From assembly GCA_019689955.1 (NCBI GenBank), contig JADGGM010000077.1, positions 1-9,278 of the forward strand: a DNA stretch of 9,278 nucleotides. The letters are read 5' to 3'. The notes below the pieces were generated by a model, which worked only from the letters and a program-made list of their open reading frames with translations, did no database searches and had not been told where the DNA came from. Of this stretch, positions 1 through 6,525 are shown piece by piece (positions within the stretch are counted from its first letter, which is position 1; each line of letters starts with the position of its first letter). The position numbers and the translations under genes are program-made. The DNA is from Gemmatimonadaceae bacterium (GTDB lineage Bacteria > Gemmatimonadota > Gemmatimonadetes > Gemmatimonadales > Gemmatimonadaceae).

Positions 1-669
1 GCGCTGGTGGCCGCGCTGCGCGCGTTCCACTCGTCGTACTACGTGGAGCACCCCTTTCACCGGCTGATGCACGAGGGGAAGCTGTCGCCGCGGCAGTTGC
101 AGGGGTGGGTGGCGAACCGGCTCTGTTATCAGCGCGCGGTCCCGCGCAAGGACGCGGCGATCCTGAGCAACTGCCCGTTCCCCGAGGTGCGGCGCCACTG
201 GATCCAGCGCATCATCGATCACGATGGCACGCGGCCGGGGGAGGGGGGGATCGAGATGTGGATCCGCCTCGGGATGGCGCTCGGTCTCTCGCGCGAGGAG
301 ATGGAGGACGAGCGGTACGTGCTCCCCGGCGTGCGCTTCGCCACGGAAGCGTACGTGACGTTCTGCAGGACGCGTCCGTGGGTGGAGGCGGTGGCCGCGT
401 CGCTCACCGAGCTCTTTGCCCCCGACATCATGCGGCGGCGCCTCGAGTCGCTCCCCGTGCATTATCCGTGGATTCGGCCCGAGGCATATGACTACTTCCG
501 GAGCCGGCTCACGCAGGCGCCGCGCGACAGCGCGCGCGGGCTCGAGATCGTGACGACGTACTGCACCACCGTCGAGGCGCAGCAGCGGGCGTTCGAGGCG
601 CTGCGCTTCAAGATCGAGATGCTGTGGGCCATGATCGACACGATCCACAACGCGTACCGGGAGCCGTGA
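1..669 (+). CDS. pqqC: Pyrroloquinoline-quinone synthase PqqC (5' partial)
   Basis: Catalyses the last step of PQQ synthesis: ring closure and eight-electron oxidation of AHQQ by O2 in a cofactor-free oxidase of heme-oxygenase-like helical fold, in the cytoplasm. The frame is open to the window edge. Comparison with recalled Klebsiella PqqC (251 aa) suggests about a dozen N-terminal residues are missing, so the GTG at 7 is probably internal. Numbering from that GTG, family motifs are QGWVANR (32-38), ILSNCP (52-57), DHDG (71-74), VLPGVRFA (105-112), SLTELFAP (132-139), HYPWI (152-156) and YFRSRL (163-168). Residues matching Klebsiella Tyr23, Arg50, Gln54, His84, Tyr175, Arg179 and Lys214 are all present (Y11, R38, Q42, H72, Y163, R167, K202). 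The position matching His154 is Met142 (codon 430-432). The C-terminus is slightly shorter than in Klebsiella. The stop is 3 nt before pqqD, in the same operon. Confidence 0.95.
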   Translation, partial: ALVAALRAFHSSYYVEHPFHRLMHEGKLSPRQLQGWVANRLCYQRAVPRKDAAILSNCPFPEVRRHWIQRIIDHDGTRPGEGGIEMWIRLGMALGLSREEMEDERYVLPGVRFATEAYVTFCRTRPWVEAVAASLTELFAPDIMRRRLESLPVHYPWIRPEAYDYFRSRLTQAPRDSARGLEIVTTYCTTVEAQQRAFEALRFKIEMLWAMIDTIHNAYREP

Positions 670-672
670 CCC

Positions 673-954
673 ATGCTGCTCGCGGGGACCGCGCGCCCGG
701 CGCTCTGGCATCTCGCCCGGATCGACTTCGACCCGGTGCGCGAGCGGCGCGTGCTCCTCTACCCCGAGGGCGCCGTGCTCCTGAACGACACGGCGGCCGA
801 GATCCTCGCGTTGTGCGACGGGGTTCGCACGGTTGACGACATTGCCGCGACGCTGAGCGTCCGGTATTCGACCGACGTCACGGCCGACGTGGTCGAGTAC
901 CTGTCGCAGCTCGCGGAGCGGGAGCTGGTGCGCGATGCCAACGACGACGGGTAA
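673..954 (+). CDS. pqqD: PqqA-binding chaperone PqqD
   Basis: Small protein of 93 aa with the winged-helix RiPP recognition element fold. In the family it binds the precursor peptide PqqA and delivers it to the radical SAM enzyme PqqE. Visible family features are the LLYPEG strand (28-33), LNDTAAEIL (37-45), the CDG turn (48-50), and the second helical half with VVEYLSQL (73-80). Length is normal for stand-alone PqqD, so this is not the PqqC-PqqD fusion seen in Methylobacterium. A Shine-Dalgarno-like GGGAG (659-663) ends 9 nt before the ATG and overlaps the end of pqqC. The 3' end overlaps pqqE by 20 nt, which suggests coupled translation and matches the physical PqqD-PqqE partnership. Confidence 0.95.
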   Translation: MLLAGTARPALWHLARIDFDPVRERRVLLYPEGAVLLNDTAAEILALCDGVRTVDDIAATLSVRYSTDVTADVVEYLSQLAERELVRDANDDG

Positions 955-2059
955 GCCGACCACGCTCCTCGCGGAGCTCACGCACCGGTGTCCGCTGCAC
1001 TGCCCATACTGCTCGAACCCGGTGGCGCTCACGCGCTCGCGCGGGGAGCTCTCGACCGAGGAGTGGCAGCGGGTGCTCACGGAGGCGCGCGCGCTGGGCG
1101 TGCTCCAGCTGGGGCTCTCGGGGGGGGAGCCGCTGGTGCGGCGCGACCTCGAGGCGATCGTGGCGCACGCGCGCGGGCTCGGGCTCTACTCGACGCTCGT
1201 GACGTCGGCGCTCGGGCTCACGCGCGAGCGCGCGGTGCGGCTCAAGGACGCGGGGATCGACCACGTGCAGATCTCCTTCCAGGACGCCGAGCGCGAGGGG
1301 GCGGAGCGGATCGCGGGGACGCCGAGCTGGGACGCGAAACACGCGGCGGCGAGGTGGGTGAAGGAGCTGGGGCTCGCGTTCACGGTGAACGTGGTGCTGC
1401 ACCGCGCGAATCTGGACCGTCTGGCCGAGATCATCGACATGGCCGCGGCGCTCGGCGCGGACCGGCTGGAGCTCGCGAACACGCAGTACTACGGGTGGGC
1501 GGTGACGAACCGCGCTGCGCTCATGCCCACGCGCGCGCAGGTGGAGCGGTCGGTGGAGATCGTGGATCGCGCGGTGGAGCGCTACCGGCGGCGGATGCAG
1601 ATCATCTACGTGCTCCCCGACTACCACAGCGAGTTTCCGAAGCCGTGCTACGGCGGGTGGGGCGCGCACTACCTCGTGGTCGCCCCCGACGGCCGCGTGC
1701 TCCCGTGCCATGCGGCGTCGGACATCACGACGCTCACCTTCGACACGGTGCGCGAGCGCTCGCTGGCGTGGATCTGGGACGAGTCGGCGGCCTTTCGGGC
1801 GTTCCGGGGGGATGCGTGGATGCGCGAGCCGTGCCGGAGTTGCCCCCGCAAGCACGTCGATTTCGGCGGGTGCCGGTGCCAGGCGTTCGCGCTCGTGGGC
1901 GACGCGGCCGCGACCGACCCGGTCTGCACGCTGAGCCCCGAGCGGTACCGCATCGACGCGATGCTCGACGCCGTGGCCAGCCCCGAGCCGACGTATCGGT
2001 ATCGCACGATGCCGGGGGCCGCTCCGGCCGTGGGCGCGCGGGCCGGAGACGAGGGGTAA
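935..2059 (+). CDS. pqqE: PqqA peptide cyclase PqqE (radical SAM/SPASM)
   Basis: Radical SAM enzyme forming the carbon-carbon bond between the conserved Glu and Tyr side chains of PqqA, the committed step of PQQ synthesis. The protein is 374 aa, normal for the family. The radical SAM cluster motif CxxxCxxC is at C19, C23, C26 in the TxRCPLxCPYCSNP context; the SAM-binding GGE is at 63-65. The C-terminal SPASM domain carries all expected auxiliary-cluster ligands: C238, C258, C300, C303, C313, C315, C331, plus D309. Each sits a constant 10 residues below the recalled Methylobacterium ligands (C248, C268, C310, C313, C323, C325, C341, D319), so both auxiliary clusters should form. The ATG at 935 lies inside pqqD with GGGAG (920-924) 10 nt upstream and leaves only a short tail before the CxxxCxxC motif, as is normal. 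The last 30 or so residues are Ala/Gly/Pro-rich and poorly conserved. Confidence 0.97.
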   Translation: MPTTTGKPTTLLAELTHRCPLHCPYCSNPVALTRSRGELSTEEWQRVLTEARALGVLQLGLSGGEPLVRRDLEAIVAHARGLGLYSTLVTSALGLTRERAVRLKDAGIDHVQISFQDAEREGAERIAGTPSWDAKHAAARWVKELGLAFTVNVVLHRANLDRLAEIIDMAAALGADRLELANTQYYGWAVTNRAALMPTRAQVERSVEIVDRAVERYRRRMQIIYVLPDYHSEFPKPCYGGWGAHYLVVAPDGRVLPCHAASDITTLTFDTVRERSLAWIWDESAAFRAFRGDAWMREPCRSCPRKHVDFGGCRCQAFALVGDAAATDPVCTLSPERYRIDAMLDAVASPEPTYRYRTMPGAAPAVGARAGDEG

Positions 2060-2073
2060 GGGGGGACTCCGGC
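2042..2073 (+). terminator. Weak candidate hairpin at the pqqE stop
   Basis: A perfect 7-bp GC-rich inverted repeat (2042-2048 with 2067-2073) encloses an 18-nt purine-rich loop that contains the pqqE stop codon. No T-run follows, so it is not a classical intrinsic terminator. The location, between the pqq operon and a separate promoter for the next gene, is what makes it worth noting. A chance origin is quite possible at this base composition. Confidence 0.22.
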
Positions 2074-2089
2074 GTCATACGGTCATACG
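2074..2089. repeat. Tandem octamer, possible operator
   Basis: The 8-mer GTCATACG occurs twice in direct succession (2074-2081 and 2082-2089). It is A/T-richer than its surroundings and lies in the non-coding spacer after pqqE. The repeat ends about 47 nt upstream of the extended -10 element that starts at 2136, roughly at -76 to -61 from the inferred transcription start. That is a usual place for an activator site. Binding of any regulator is inference from position and repetition only. Confidence 0.4.
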
Positions 2090-2135
2090 TAGAGCTGGGG
2101 GGCGCGAATCGTGGCGGCGCCGCGGGTGTACTCCG

Positions 2136-2144
2136 TGCTATACT
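2136..2144 (+). promoter_or_regulatory. Extended -10 promoter for the M16 pair
   Basis: TGC directly followed by TATACT (2139-2144) matches the sigma70 extended -10 consensus TGn-TATAAT at all positions but one of the hexamer. No convincing -35 box is present 16-18 nt upstream, which is tolerated by extended -10 promoters. Transcription would start near 2150-2151, at or next to the first in-frame ATG. An A/T-rich hexamer of this quality is uncommon in this GC-rich DNA and it lies in the only sizeable spacer on the + strand. Confidence 0.5.
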
Positions 2145-2145
2145 T

Positions 2146-2150
2146 GAGGG
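2146..2150 (+). promoter_or_regulatory. Shine-Dalgarno candidate favouring the ATG at 2157
   Basis: GAGGG abuts the ATG at 2151, too close to serve it, but lies 6 nt before the in-frame ATG at 2157, a normal spacing. If this site is used, the protein starts at 2157 and loses two residues (Met-His). If the transcript begins near 2151, the site is not in the mRNA and translation would be leaderless from 2151. Confidence 0.4.
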
Positions 2151-3659
2151 ATGCACATGACACGTTACCTACGCGGCGCACGGCGGCTCGGGTTCGCCGC
2201 GCTGGTCGCGACTCCATTGCCGGTGCTGGCGCAGGGTGCCACGGCTCGGCCCACCACTCCCCCCGCGGCGGCGCCCGCCGGGGCGAATGCGCTCCCGGCG
2301 GCCGCGGCGCGGCAGCGGAGCATCCTCGAGAAAGTCATCCACCGCGAGATGCTCCCCAACGGGCTCGAGGTGATCGTCGTCGAGAACCACGGCGTCCCGC
2401 TGGCCACGGTCGAGATCGACGTGAAGAACGGTGCGTTCACCCAGTCCCACGAGTTCGAGGGACTGGCGCACATGTACGAGCACATGTTCTTCAAGAGCAA
2501 CGCCGACTACCCGGAGCCGGAAGCGTTCGTGCAACGCGCCGCCGAGCTGGGCGCGGTGTTCAACGGCAGCACGCGCGAGGAGGTGGTGAACTACTACCTC
2601 ACGGTCCCCGCGGACAGCCTGGAGGGGGGGATGCGCTTTCTCGCCTCCGCGTTCCGCGCCCCGTCGTTCCGCGAGGACGAGCTGGAGCGTGAGCGCGAGG
2701 TCGTGATCGGCGAGTACGACCGCCAGGAGTCGAGCCCGTTCTTCAAGTTCACCGACGAGATGAACCATCGGCTGTGGCGCTCGGCGTACAGCCGGAAGAA
2801 CATGATCGGCGCGCGCGACATCGTGCTCTCGACCACGCCGGCGAAGATGCGCGAGATCCAGCATCGGTACTACGTCCCCAACAACGCCGCGCTGATCGTG
2901 GCCGGGGACGTCCAGCCCGCGCGCGTCTTCGCGCTGGCGAAGCAGGTCTTCGGCAGTATCCCGCGCGGGGACAACCCATTCGTCAAGTACCCGATCCCCG
3001 AGGTGCCGCCGCTCCCGGGCGACGATGCGGTGATCGTCGAACAACCGGTGAGCACGGTGTTCGTGATGGAGCAGTGGCTCGGGCCGAGCGTGGGGAAGGA
3101 CCCCGAGGCGACGTACGCGGCCGACGTCTTCTCCGACGTGATGAACCAGGAGGGCTCGGCGTTCCAGCGGCGGCTCGTGGACAGCGGGCTGTGGCACTCG
3201 GTGGTGGTGAACTACTACACGCTCAACCACACCGGACCGATCACGATCAGCGGCGAAACGACCCCCGACAAGCTGCGCGAGGCGCTCGCGGCGCTCGATG
3301 CGGAGATCGCCAAGTTCGACAAGCCGGGGTACTTCACGGCCGCGGAGCTGCGGTTGCAGCAGCAGCAGCGCGCGGTAGGGACGGCGCTCGGCCTGGAACG
3401 CGCGTCCGGCTTCGCGCACGAGCTCGGGTTCTGGTGGGCGGTGGCCGGGCTCGACTACTATCTCGGTTACGTCGACAACATGGCACGACAGACTCCCGAC
3501 GATCTCCGCGCGTACGTGCGCAAGTACATCCTGGGCAAGCCGCGCGTGACGGGCGTGCTGATCGACCCGGAGGCGCGGCGGCAGATCGGGCTCACGCGCG
3601 AGGACCTGCTGCACCACAAGGTCGCCTCGGCCACCGCGGCGTCGCAGGGGCACCGCTGA
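2151..3659 (+). CDS. Exported M16 zinc peptidase, catalytic subunit
   Basis: M16 family (pitrilysin/processing-peptidase type) metallopeptidase, 502 aa, the length of one M16B half. Residues 1-28 form a Sec signal peptide (basic RGARR, hydrophobic core, likely cleavage after VLA at 25-27), followed by an Ala/Pro-rich linker to about 50. The N-terminal peptidase domain (about 60-200) has the inverted zinc motif HxxEH at H107-M-Y-E110-H111. Glu188 lies 77 residues after H111, the spacing I recall for the third zinc ligand in pitrilysin. The C-terminal M16 domain spans about 230-430. Its R/Y motif is degraded: R340/R341 remain but His349 stands at the usual Tyr position, so substrate binding probably needs a partner. 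The next gene starts on the last base of this stop codon and supplies that motif. The start may be 2151 or 2157. Proximity to pqq genes recalls PqqF/PqqG, but export makes general periplasmic proteolysis more likely. Confidence 0.93.
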   Translation: MHMTRYLRGARRLGFAALVATPLPVLAQGATARPTTPPAAAPAGANALPAAAARQRSILEKVIHREMLPNGLEVIVVENHGVPLATVEIDVKNGAFTQSHEFEGLAHMYEHMFFKSNADYPEPEAFVQRAAELGAVFNGSTREEVVNYYLTVPADSLEGGMRFLASAFRAPSFREDELEREREVVIGEYDRQESSPFFKFTDEMNHRLWRSAYSRKNMIGARDIVLSTTPAKMREIQHRYYVPNNAALIVAGDVQPARVFALAKQVFGSIPRGDNPFVKYPIPEVPPLPGDDAVIVEQPVSTVFVMEQWLGPSVGKDPEATYAADVFSDVMNQEGSAFQRRLVDSGLWHSVVVNYYTLNHTGPITISGETTPDKLREALAALDAEIAKFDKPGYFTAAELRLQQQQRAVGTALGLERASGFAHELGFWWAVAGLDYYLGYVDNMARQTPDDLRAYVRKYILGKPRVTGVLIDPEARRQIGLTREDLLHHKVASATAASQGHR

Positions 3660-5020
3660 TGCGTCGCGCGCTCATCGCCATCGCGCTCGCCGCGGCGGCC
3701 GCGTTCCCCGCGCTCGGCGCCGCGGGCCCGGCCCCGACGCGCCCCGGCCCCGTGGTTCCCGTCGACACGATGACGTCGAGCTTCGACGTCGACGGGATCC
3801 AAGTCATCCTCCGGCGGAACGCAGCCAACGACGTCGTGGCCGCGAACCTCTATCTCCTCGGCGGCACGCGGCAGGAGACCGAGGCCACCGCCGGGATCGA
3901 GCCGATGATGCTCTGGGTCTCCGAGCTCGGCACGACGCACTACTCGCGCGAGGCGCTCCGCCTCAAGACCGCGCAGCTCGGGAGTGCCATCGTGGTCGAG
4001 CCGCGCCCCGACTGGACCATGTTCGGCTTCCGCGGCGTGCGCGCGGCGTTCGACAGCACGTGGATGATCTTCGCCGACCGGCTGATGAACGGGACCACGG
4101 ACTCCGCGGCCGTGAACCTCATCCGCGCGCAGGTGCTGAGCGCCGTGCGCCAGCGGCGCGACTCGCCGGACGATCTCGTGCAGTACCTCGCCGACAGCGT
4201 CGCCTTCGCCGGCCAGCCGTACGGGATCGAGCCGACCGGCACCGAGCGCTCCATCGCCGCGATCACCCCCGAGGCCATCGCGCGGTACCGCGCGACGCAG
4301 CTCGTGAAGTCGCGCATGCTGCTCGTGGTCGTCGGGAACGTGTCGCGGGCGCAGGTGGAGCGGCTCGTGCACCTGACGATCGGTCGTCTCCCCGAGGGGA
4401 ACTACCGGTGGACGCCGCCGGCGGACAGCGCCGTCCACGCGGACTCGATTGCGGCGGCGAGAGCGGCGTCGGTGCTGGTCCCGCGCGCGCTCCCCACCAA
4501 CTACATCCTCGGATACTACACGGGGCCGAGCTCCACGAGCGCCGACTATCAAGCGCTGCGCGTCGCCTCGGCGGTGCTCGGCGGGCGATTGTTCGCCGAG
4601 GTCCGCTCGCGCCGCAACCTCACCTACGCCGTGGAGGCGCCGTTCGTCGAGCGGGCCATCTCGGCCGGAGGGCTGTACGTGACCACCGTGAGCCCCGACT
4701 CGGTGCTCCGGCTCATGCGCCGCGAGGTGCGCAACCTGCAGAACGGGCTCGTGGACCGCGACAACCTGGAAGTGATCGTCTCGCAGTTCATCACCGAGTA
4801 CTTCCTGAACAACGAGACGAACGCCGAGCAGGCGAACTTCCTCGCGCGCGCCCAGCTCTACCGCGGCGATTGGCGCGTCGCCGACCGGTTCGTCGACGAG
4901 CTGCGCCACGTCACCCCCGACGACGTGCGCCGCGCCGCGCAGCGCTACATGCACGACGTGCGCTTCGCGTACGTGGGGGACACCACGAAGGTCTCGCGCG
5001 CGCTGCTCGACAGCTTCTGA
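3659..5020 (+). CDS. Exported M16 peptidase-like partner lacking the zinc site
   Basis: M16B-type protein of 453 aa. The ATG at 3659-3661 shares its A with the TGA of the previous gene (TGATG) and has AGGGG about 8 nt upstream, so the two are translationally coupled and probably made in equal amounts. Residues 1-22 are a Sec signal peptide (MRR, then an Ala/Leu-rich core). The N-terminal domain (about 40-215) aligns with M16, but the zinc motif HxxEH is replaced by P82-M-M-L85-W86, so it cannot bind zinc in the normal way. The C-terminal domain (about 220-430) keeps the R/Y motif in RSRRNLTY (316-323). Together with the catalytic subunit this matches known M16B heterodimers, where one chain gives zinc and the other R/Y. 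The same frame is open far upstream inside the previous gene, but that is a shadow; the signal peptide and TGATG junction fix the start. Confidence 0.92.
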   Translation: MRRALIAIALAAAAAFPALGAAGPAPTRPGPVVPVDTMTSSFDVDGIQVILRRNAANDVVAANLYLLGGTRQETEATAGIEPMMLWVSELGTTHYSREALRLKTAQLGSAIVVEPRPDWTMFGFRGVRAAFDSTWMIFADRLMNGTTDSAAVNLIRAQVLSAVRQRRDSPDDLVQYLADSVAFAGQPYGIEPTGTERSIAAITPEAIARYRATQLVKSRMLLVVVGNVSRAQVERLVHLTIGRLPEGNYRWTPPADSAVHADSIAAARAASVLVPRALPTNYILGYYTGPSSTSADYQALRVASAVLGGRLFAEVRSRRNLTYAVEAPFVERAISAGGLYVTTVSPDSVLRLMRREVRNLQNGLVDRDNLEVIVSQFITEYFLNNETNAEQANFLARAQLYRGDWRVADRFVDELRHVTPDDVRRAAQRYMHDVRFAYVGDTTKVSRALLDSF

Positions 5021-5026
5021 GCAGTG
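5001..5026. terminator. Hairpin at the convergent gene junction
   Basis: An 8-bp stem (5001-5008 with 5019-5026, one G-U pair on the + strand) and a 10-nt loop span the stop codon of the M16 partner gene and most of the 9-nt gap before the convergent minus-strand gene ends at 5030. It is symmetric enough to act in both directions, which suits two convergent genes. No T-run follows on either strand, so intrinsic termination is uncertain and Rho-dependent termination is an alternative. Confidence 0.35.
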
Positions 5027-5029
5027 GGA

Positions 5030-6454
5030 TCAGGGGTGCGGCGTGGCTCGCGACACCGCCCCTCGGGCCCGCTCGAGCGCCGCGCGCGGGATGGCCGCGG
5101 TCACGTGGAGCGCCGCGCCCGGCGCGACGGACAGAGGGACGCGCGGCGGGGCGAGGCCGAGCGCATCGAACGCCGGGTGCGCGATGGTCAGCGTGTACTG
5201 GCCTTGCGGGATGCTGTCGAGCATGAAGCGGCCGAGCGAGTCGGTGGTGGTCGTGTAGCCGGTGTTGGCGAGCGTGATGGTCGCGTGCGCCAGTGGTGCG
5301 TGGCGCGTGCTGTCGAACACCGTGCCGTCGATCGTGGCGCGGTCGTTCTCGGAGACCTTGCGGCCGTCGAGCGTGTACGTCTCGCGCACCTCCCCTCCCG
5401 CCTCGCGGATGCCGAGCAGCGTCAGCTCGTTCAGCCCGATGATGAAGTCTCCCCCCCGCCGTGCCGGGCTCCAGCCGACCATCGGCATGCGGATCACCCA
5501 CCGCTTGACGATCCACGTCCCCGACGGGAGCTGCTCGAAGTCGACGCGCCCTCCCGCGTGGTGGCCGGAGACGTGGAAGGGGAGCGATGTGTACTCGAAC
5601 TCGAGCGTGCGGAGCATCGCCGTGGCCGCGTCGACCCACAGGACTCCTTTCACATCAGGGAGATGGCGTGAGCGCACCGGCTCGAAGCCGACGCCGATGA
5701 GCCCCGCGTGCTCGTCATCGCCGGCGACCATGCGGAGGCAGTGGCGGTCGGTGAACGACTCGGAGAGGAGCACCGCCGCGTCCGGAGCGTAGTACGCCGT
5801 GCTGTCGCGCCCGGGGCGGACGTACCCGTGCGCGGCGAGCGATTCCGCCGGCGCGCTCACGAATGGGTTCGCCGAGATCCCCGTCGTGACCCAGCTCCGC
5901 TCGCGGAGCACGGCCCGTCCCTCGGGGGGCCGGTCGCGCTCGAAGTGCGCGAGCGTGAGGCGGTAGAGGCGTTGGGCCTGTGCGATGCGCGTGGCCTCGA
6001 GCGCCTTCTGCGCCTCGTTCCAGACGATCGCCGCGGCCGCGCCTTCGTCGGGGTGCACCTTGCACCCGCGATCGCGCCCGAGCACGGTGATCGCGGCGAG
6101 CGCGATCGGGACCGCGGGGGCCGCGAGCTCGCGCTCCACCGTCTCGCCGACCCCCACCGCGAACGGCTCCGTGATGACGTTCTTGTAGCCGATGCGCTCG
6201 GCGCTGAGCGCGAACCGGCCGGCGGCGGCGGCGCGGAAGGCGAAGCGCCCCGCGGAGTCGGTGAGGGTGGCGGTGAGGCGTGCGCCGTGCTCGTCGAGGA
6301 GGAGGACGAGCGCGTTCTCGACCGGTGCTCCGCTCCCGGCCGTACGCACGGCCCCGCGCACGAGCTGCGCGTGGAGCACTGGCGCGAGCCCTGAGCCGAG
6401 CGCGAGACCGGCGATCGCCACGCCGATCCGCTCCAGCCGACGGGACAGATGCAA
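5030..6454 (-). CDS. Exported protein with two carboxypeptidase-regulatory-like domains
   Basis: 474 aa, enzymatic function unknown. Residues 1-30 are a signal peptide (SRRLERIG, hydrophobic core, likely cleavage after HA at 28-29). A regulatory-like beta-sandwich follows (about 30-112, with G-x-V, P-V-x-N-A, DSAGRF and ERIGYK). A second sandwich ends the protein (about 373-456, IDGTVFD, DSLGRFMLDSIPQGQY). The middle contains an amphipathic stretch rich in Ala/Glu (139-172) and a beta-rich part (250-345) with a GVGFEP...GVLWVD pattern like that seen in outer-membrane-associated proteins carrying such domains; I cannot name this part. Cys131 and Cys239 are the only cysteines and could form a disulfide. 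The start is TTG with AGGAGG just upstream; no in-frame ATG or GTG gives a full signal peptide. I see no catalytic motif, so a structural, binding or envelope role is more likely than enzymatic activity. Confidence 0.85.
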   Translation of the reverse strand: MHLSRRLERIGVAIAGLALGSGLAPVLHAQLVRGAVRTAGSGAPVENALVLLLDEHGARLTATLTDSAGRFAFRAAAAGRFALSAERIGYKNVITEPFAVGVGETVERELAAPAVPIALAAITVLGRDRGCKVHPDEGAAAAIVWNEAQKALEATRIAQAQRLYRLTLAHFERDRPPEGRAVLRERSWVTTGISANPFVSAPAESLAAHGYVRPGRDSTAYYAPDAAVLLSESFTDRHCLRMVAGDDEHAGLIGVGFEPVRSRHLPDVKGVLWVDAATAMLRTLEFEYTSLPFHVSGHHAGGRVDFEQLPSGTWIVKRWVIRMPMVGWSPARRGGDFIIGLNELTLLGIREAGGEVRETYTLDGRKVSENDRATIDGTVFDSTRHAPLAHATITLANTGYTTTTDSLGRFMLDSIPQGQYTLTIAHPAFDALGLAPPRVPLSVAPGAALHVTAAIPRAALERARGAVSRATPHP

Positions 6455-6458
6455 CGAC

Positions 6459-6464
6459 CCTCCT
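6459..6464 (-). promoter_or_regulatory. Strong Shine-Dalgarno deciding a TTG start
   Basis: On the minus strand AGGAGG ends 4 nt before the TTG at 6454; read as GAGG (6465-6462) the spacing is 7 nt. It is the best ribosome-binding site in the window. It supports initiation at the rare codon TTG, directly before a signal peptide. An ATG at 6470 on the same strand is out of frame with this gene. Confidence 0.65.
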
Positions 6465-6478
6465 CGCCATGGCGCACG

Positions 6479-6508
6479 GGGGGAGCGGCCTCATCGCACC
6501 GCTCCCCC
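6479..6508 (-). other. Perfect 10-bp leader hairpin between the two minus-strand genes
   Basis: A perfect 10-bp inverted repeat (6479-6488 with 6499-6508, GC-rich) encloses a 10-nt loop. It lies 59 nt after the stop of the VIT-VWA gene and 24 nt before the TTG of the 474-aa gene. No T-run follows on the minus strand. It may help end the upstream transcript, protect an mRNA end, or act in the 5' leader of the downstream gene, since the predicted promoter places the start of transcription about 10 nt upstream of the stem. A protein-binding palindrome is another reading. Confidence 0.5.
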
Positions 6509-6525
6509 GCACTCGCGCCACCCAC

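Noticed and set aside
878..1855. 325-codon minus-strand frame opposite pqqD/pqqE
   Set aside because: Arg/His/Pro-rich antisense shadow without motifs.
2113..2123. GC palindrome (GCGGCGCCGC) as a terminator
   Set aside because: It is self-complementary without a loop, has no T-run, and is easily explained by base composition.
2060..2150. Possible pqqA in the spacer after pqqE
   Set aside because: A short open stretch contains Tyr-Val-Glu, but not in the Glu-x3-Tyr order, and has no proper start or ribosome-binding site.
988..2160. 390-codon + strand frame overlapping pqqE
   Set aside because: Ala/Gly/Arg-rich shadow frame; pqqE in another frame has all cluster-binding residues.
3355..3370. 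CAG repeat encoding four Gln in the first M16 gene
   Set aside because: Too short to be a meaningful repeat; a helix in the C-terminal half explains it.
2169..3653. Long minus-strand open frame (about 494 codons) opposite the first M16 gene
   Set aside because: Its translation is Arg/His/Leu/Val-rich with no recognisable motif, and the + strand encodes a clear M16 peptidase. It is a by-product of high GC at third codon positions.
2774..3658. N-terminal extension of the second M16 gene into the first
   Set aside because: The frame is open, but the extension is low-complexity Arg/Ala/Gly and overlaps a conserved gene. The signal peptide, ribosome-binding site and TGATG junction place the start at 3659.
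3467..4954. Long minus-strand open frame (about 495 codons) opposite the second M16 gene
   Set aside because: Same reason: composition-driven antisense frame, no domain, and a well-supported gene on the other strand.
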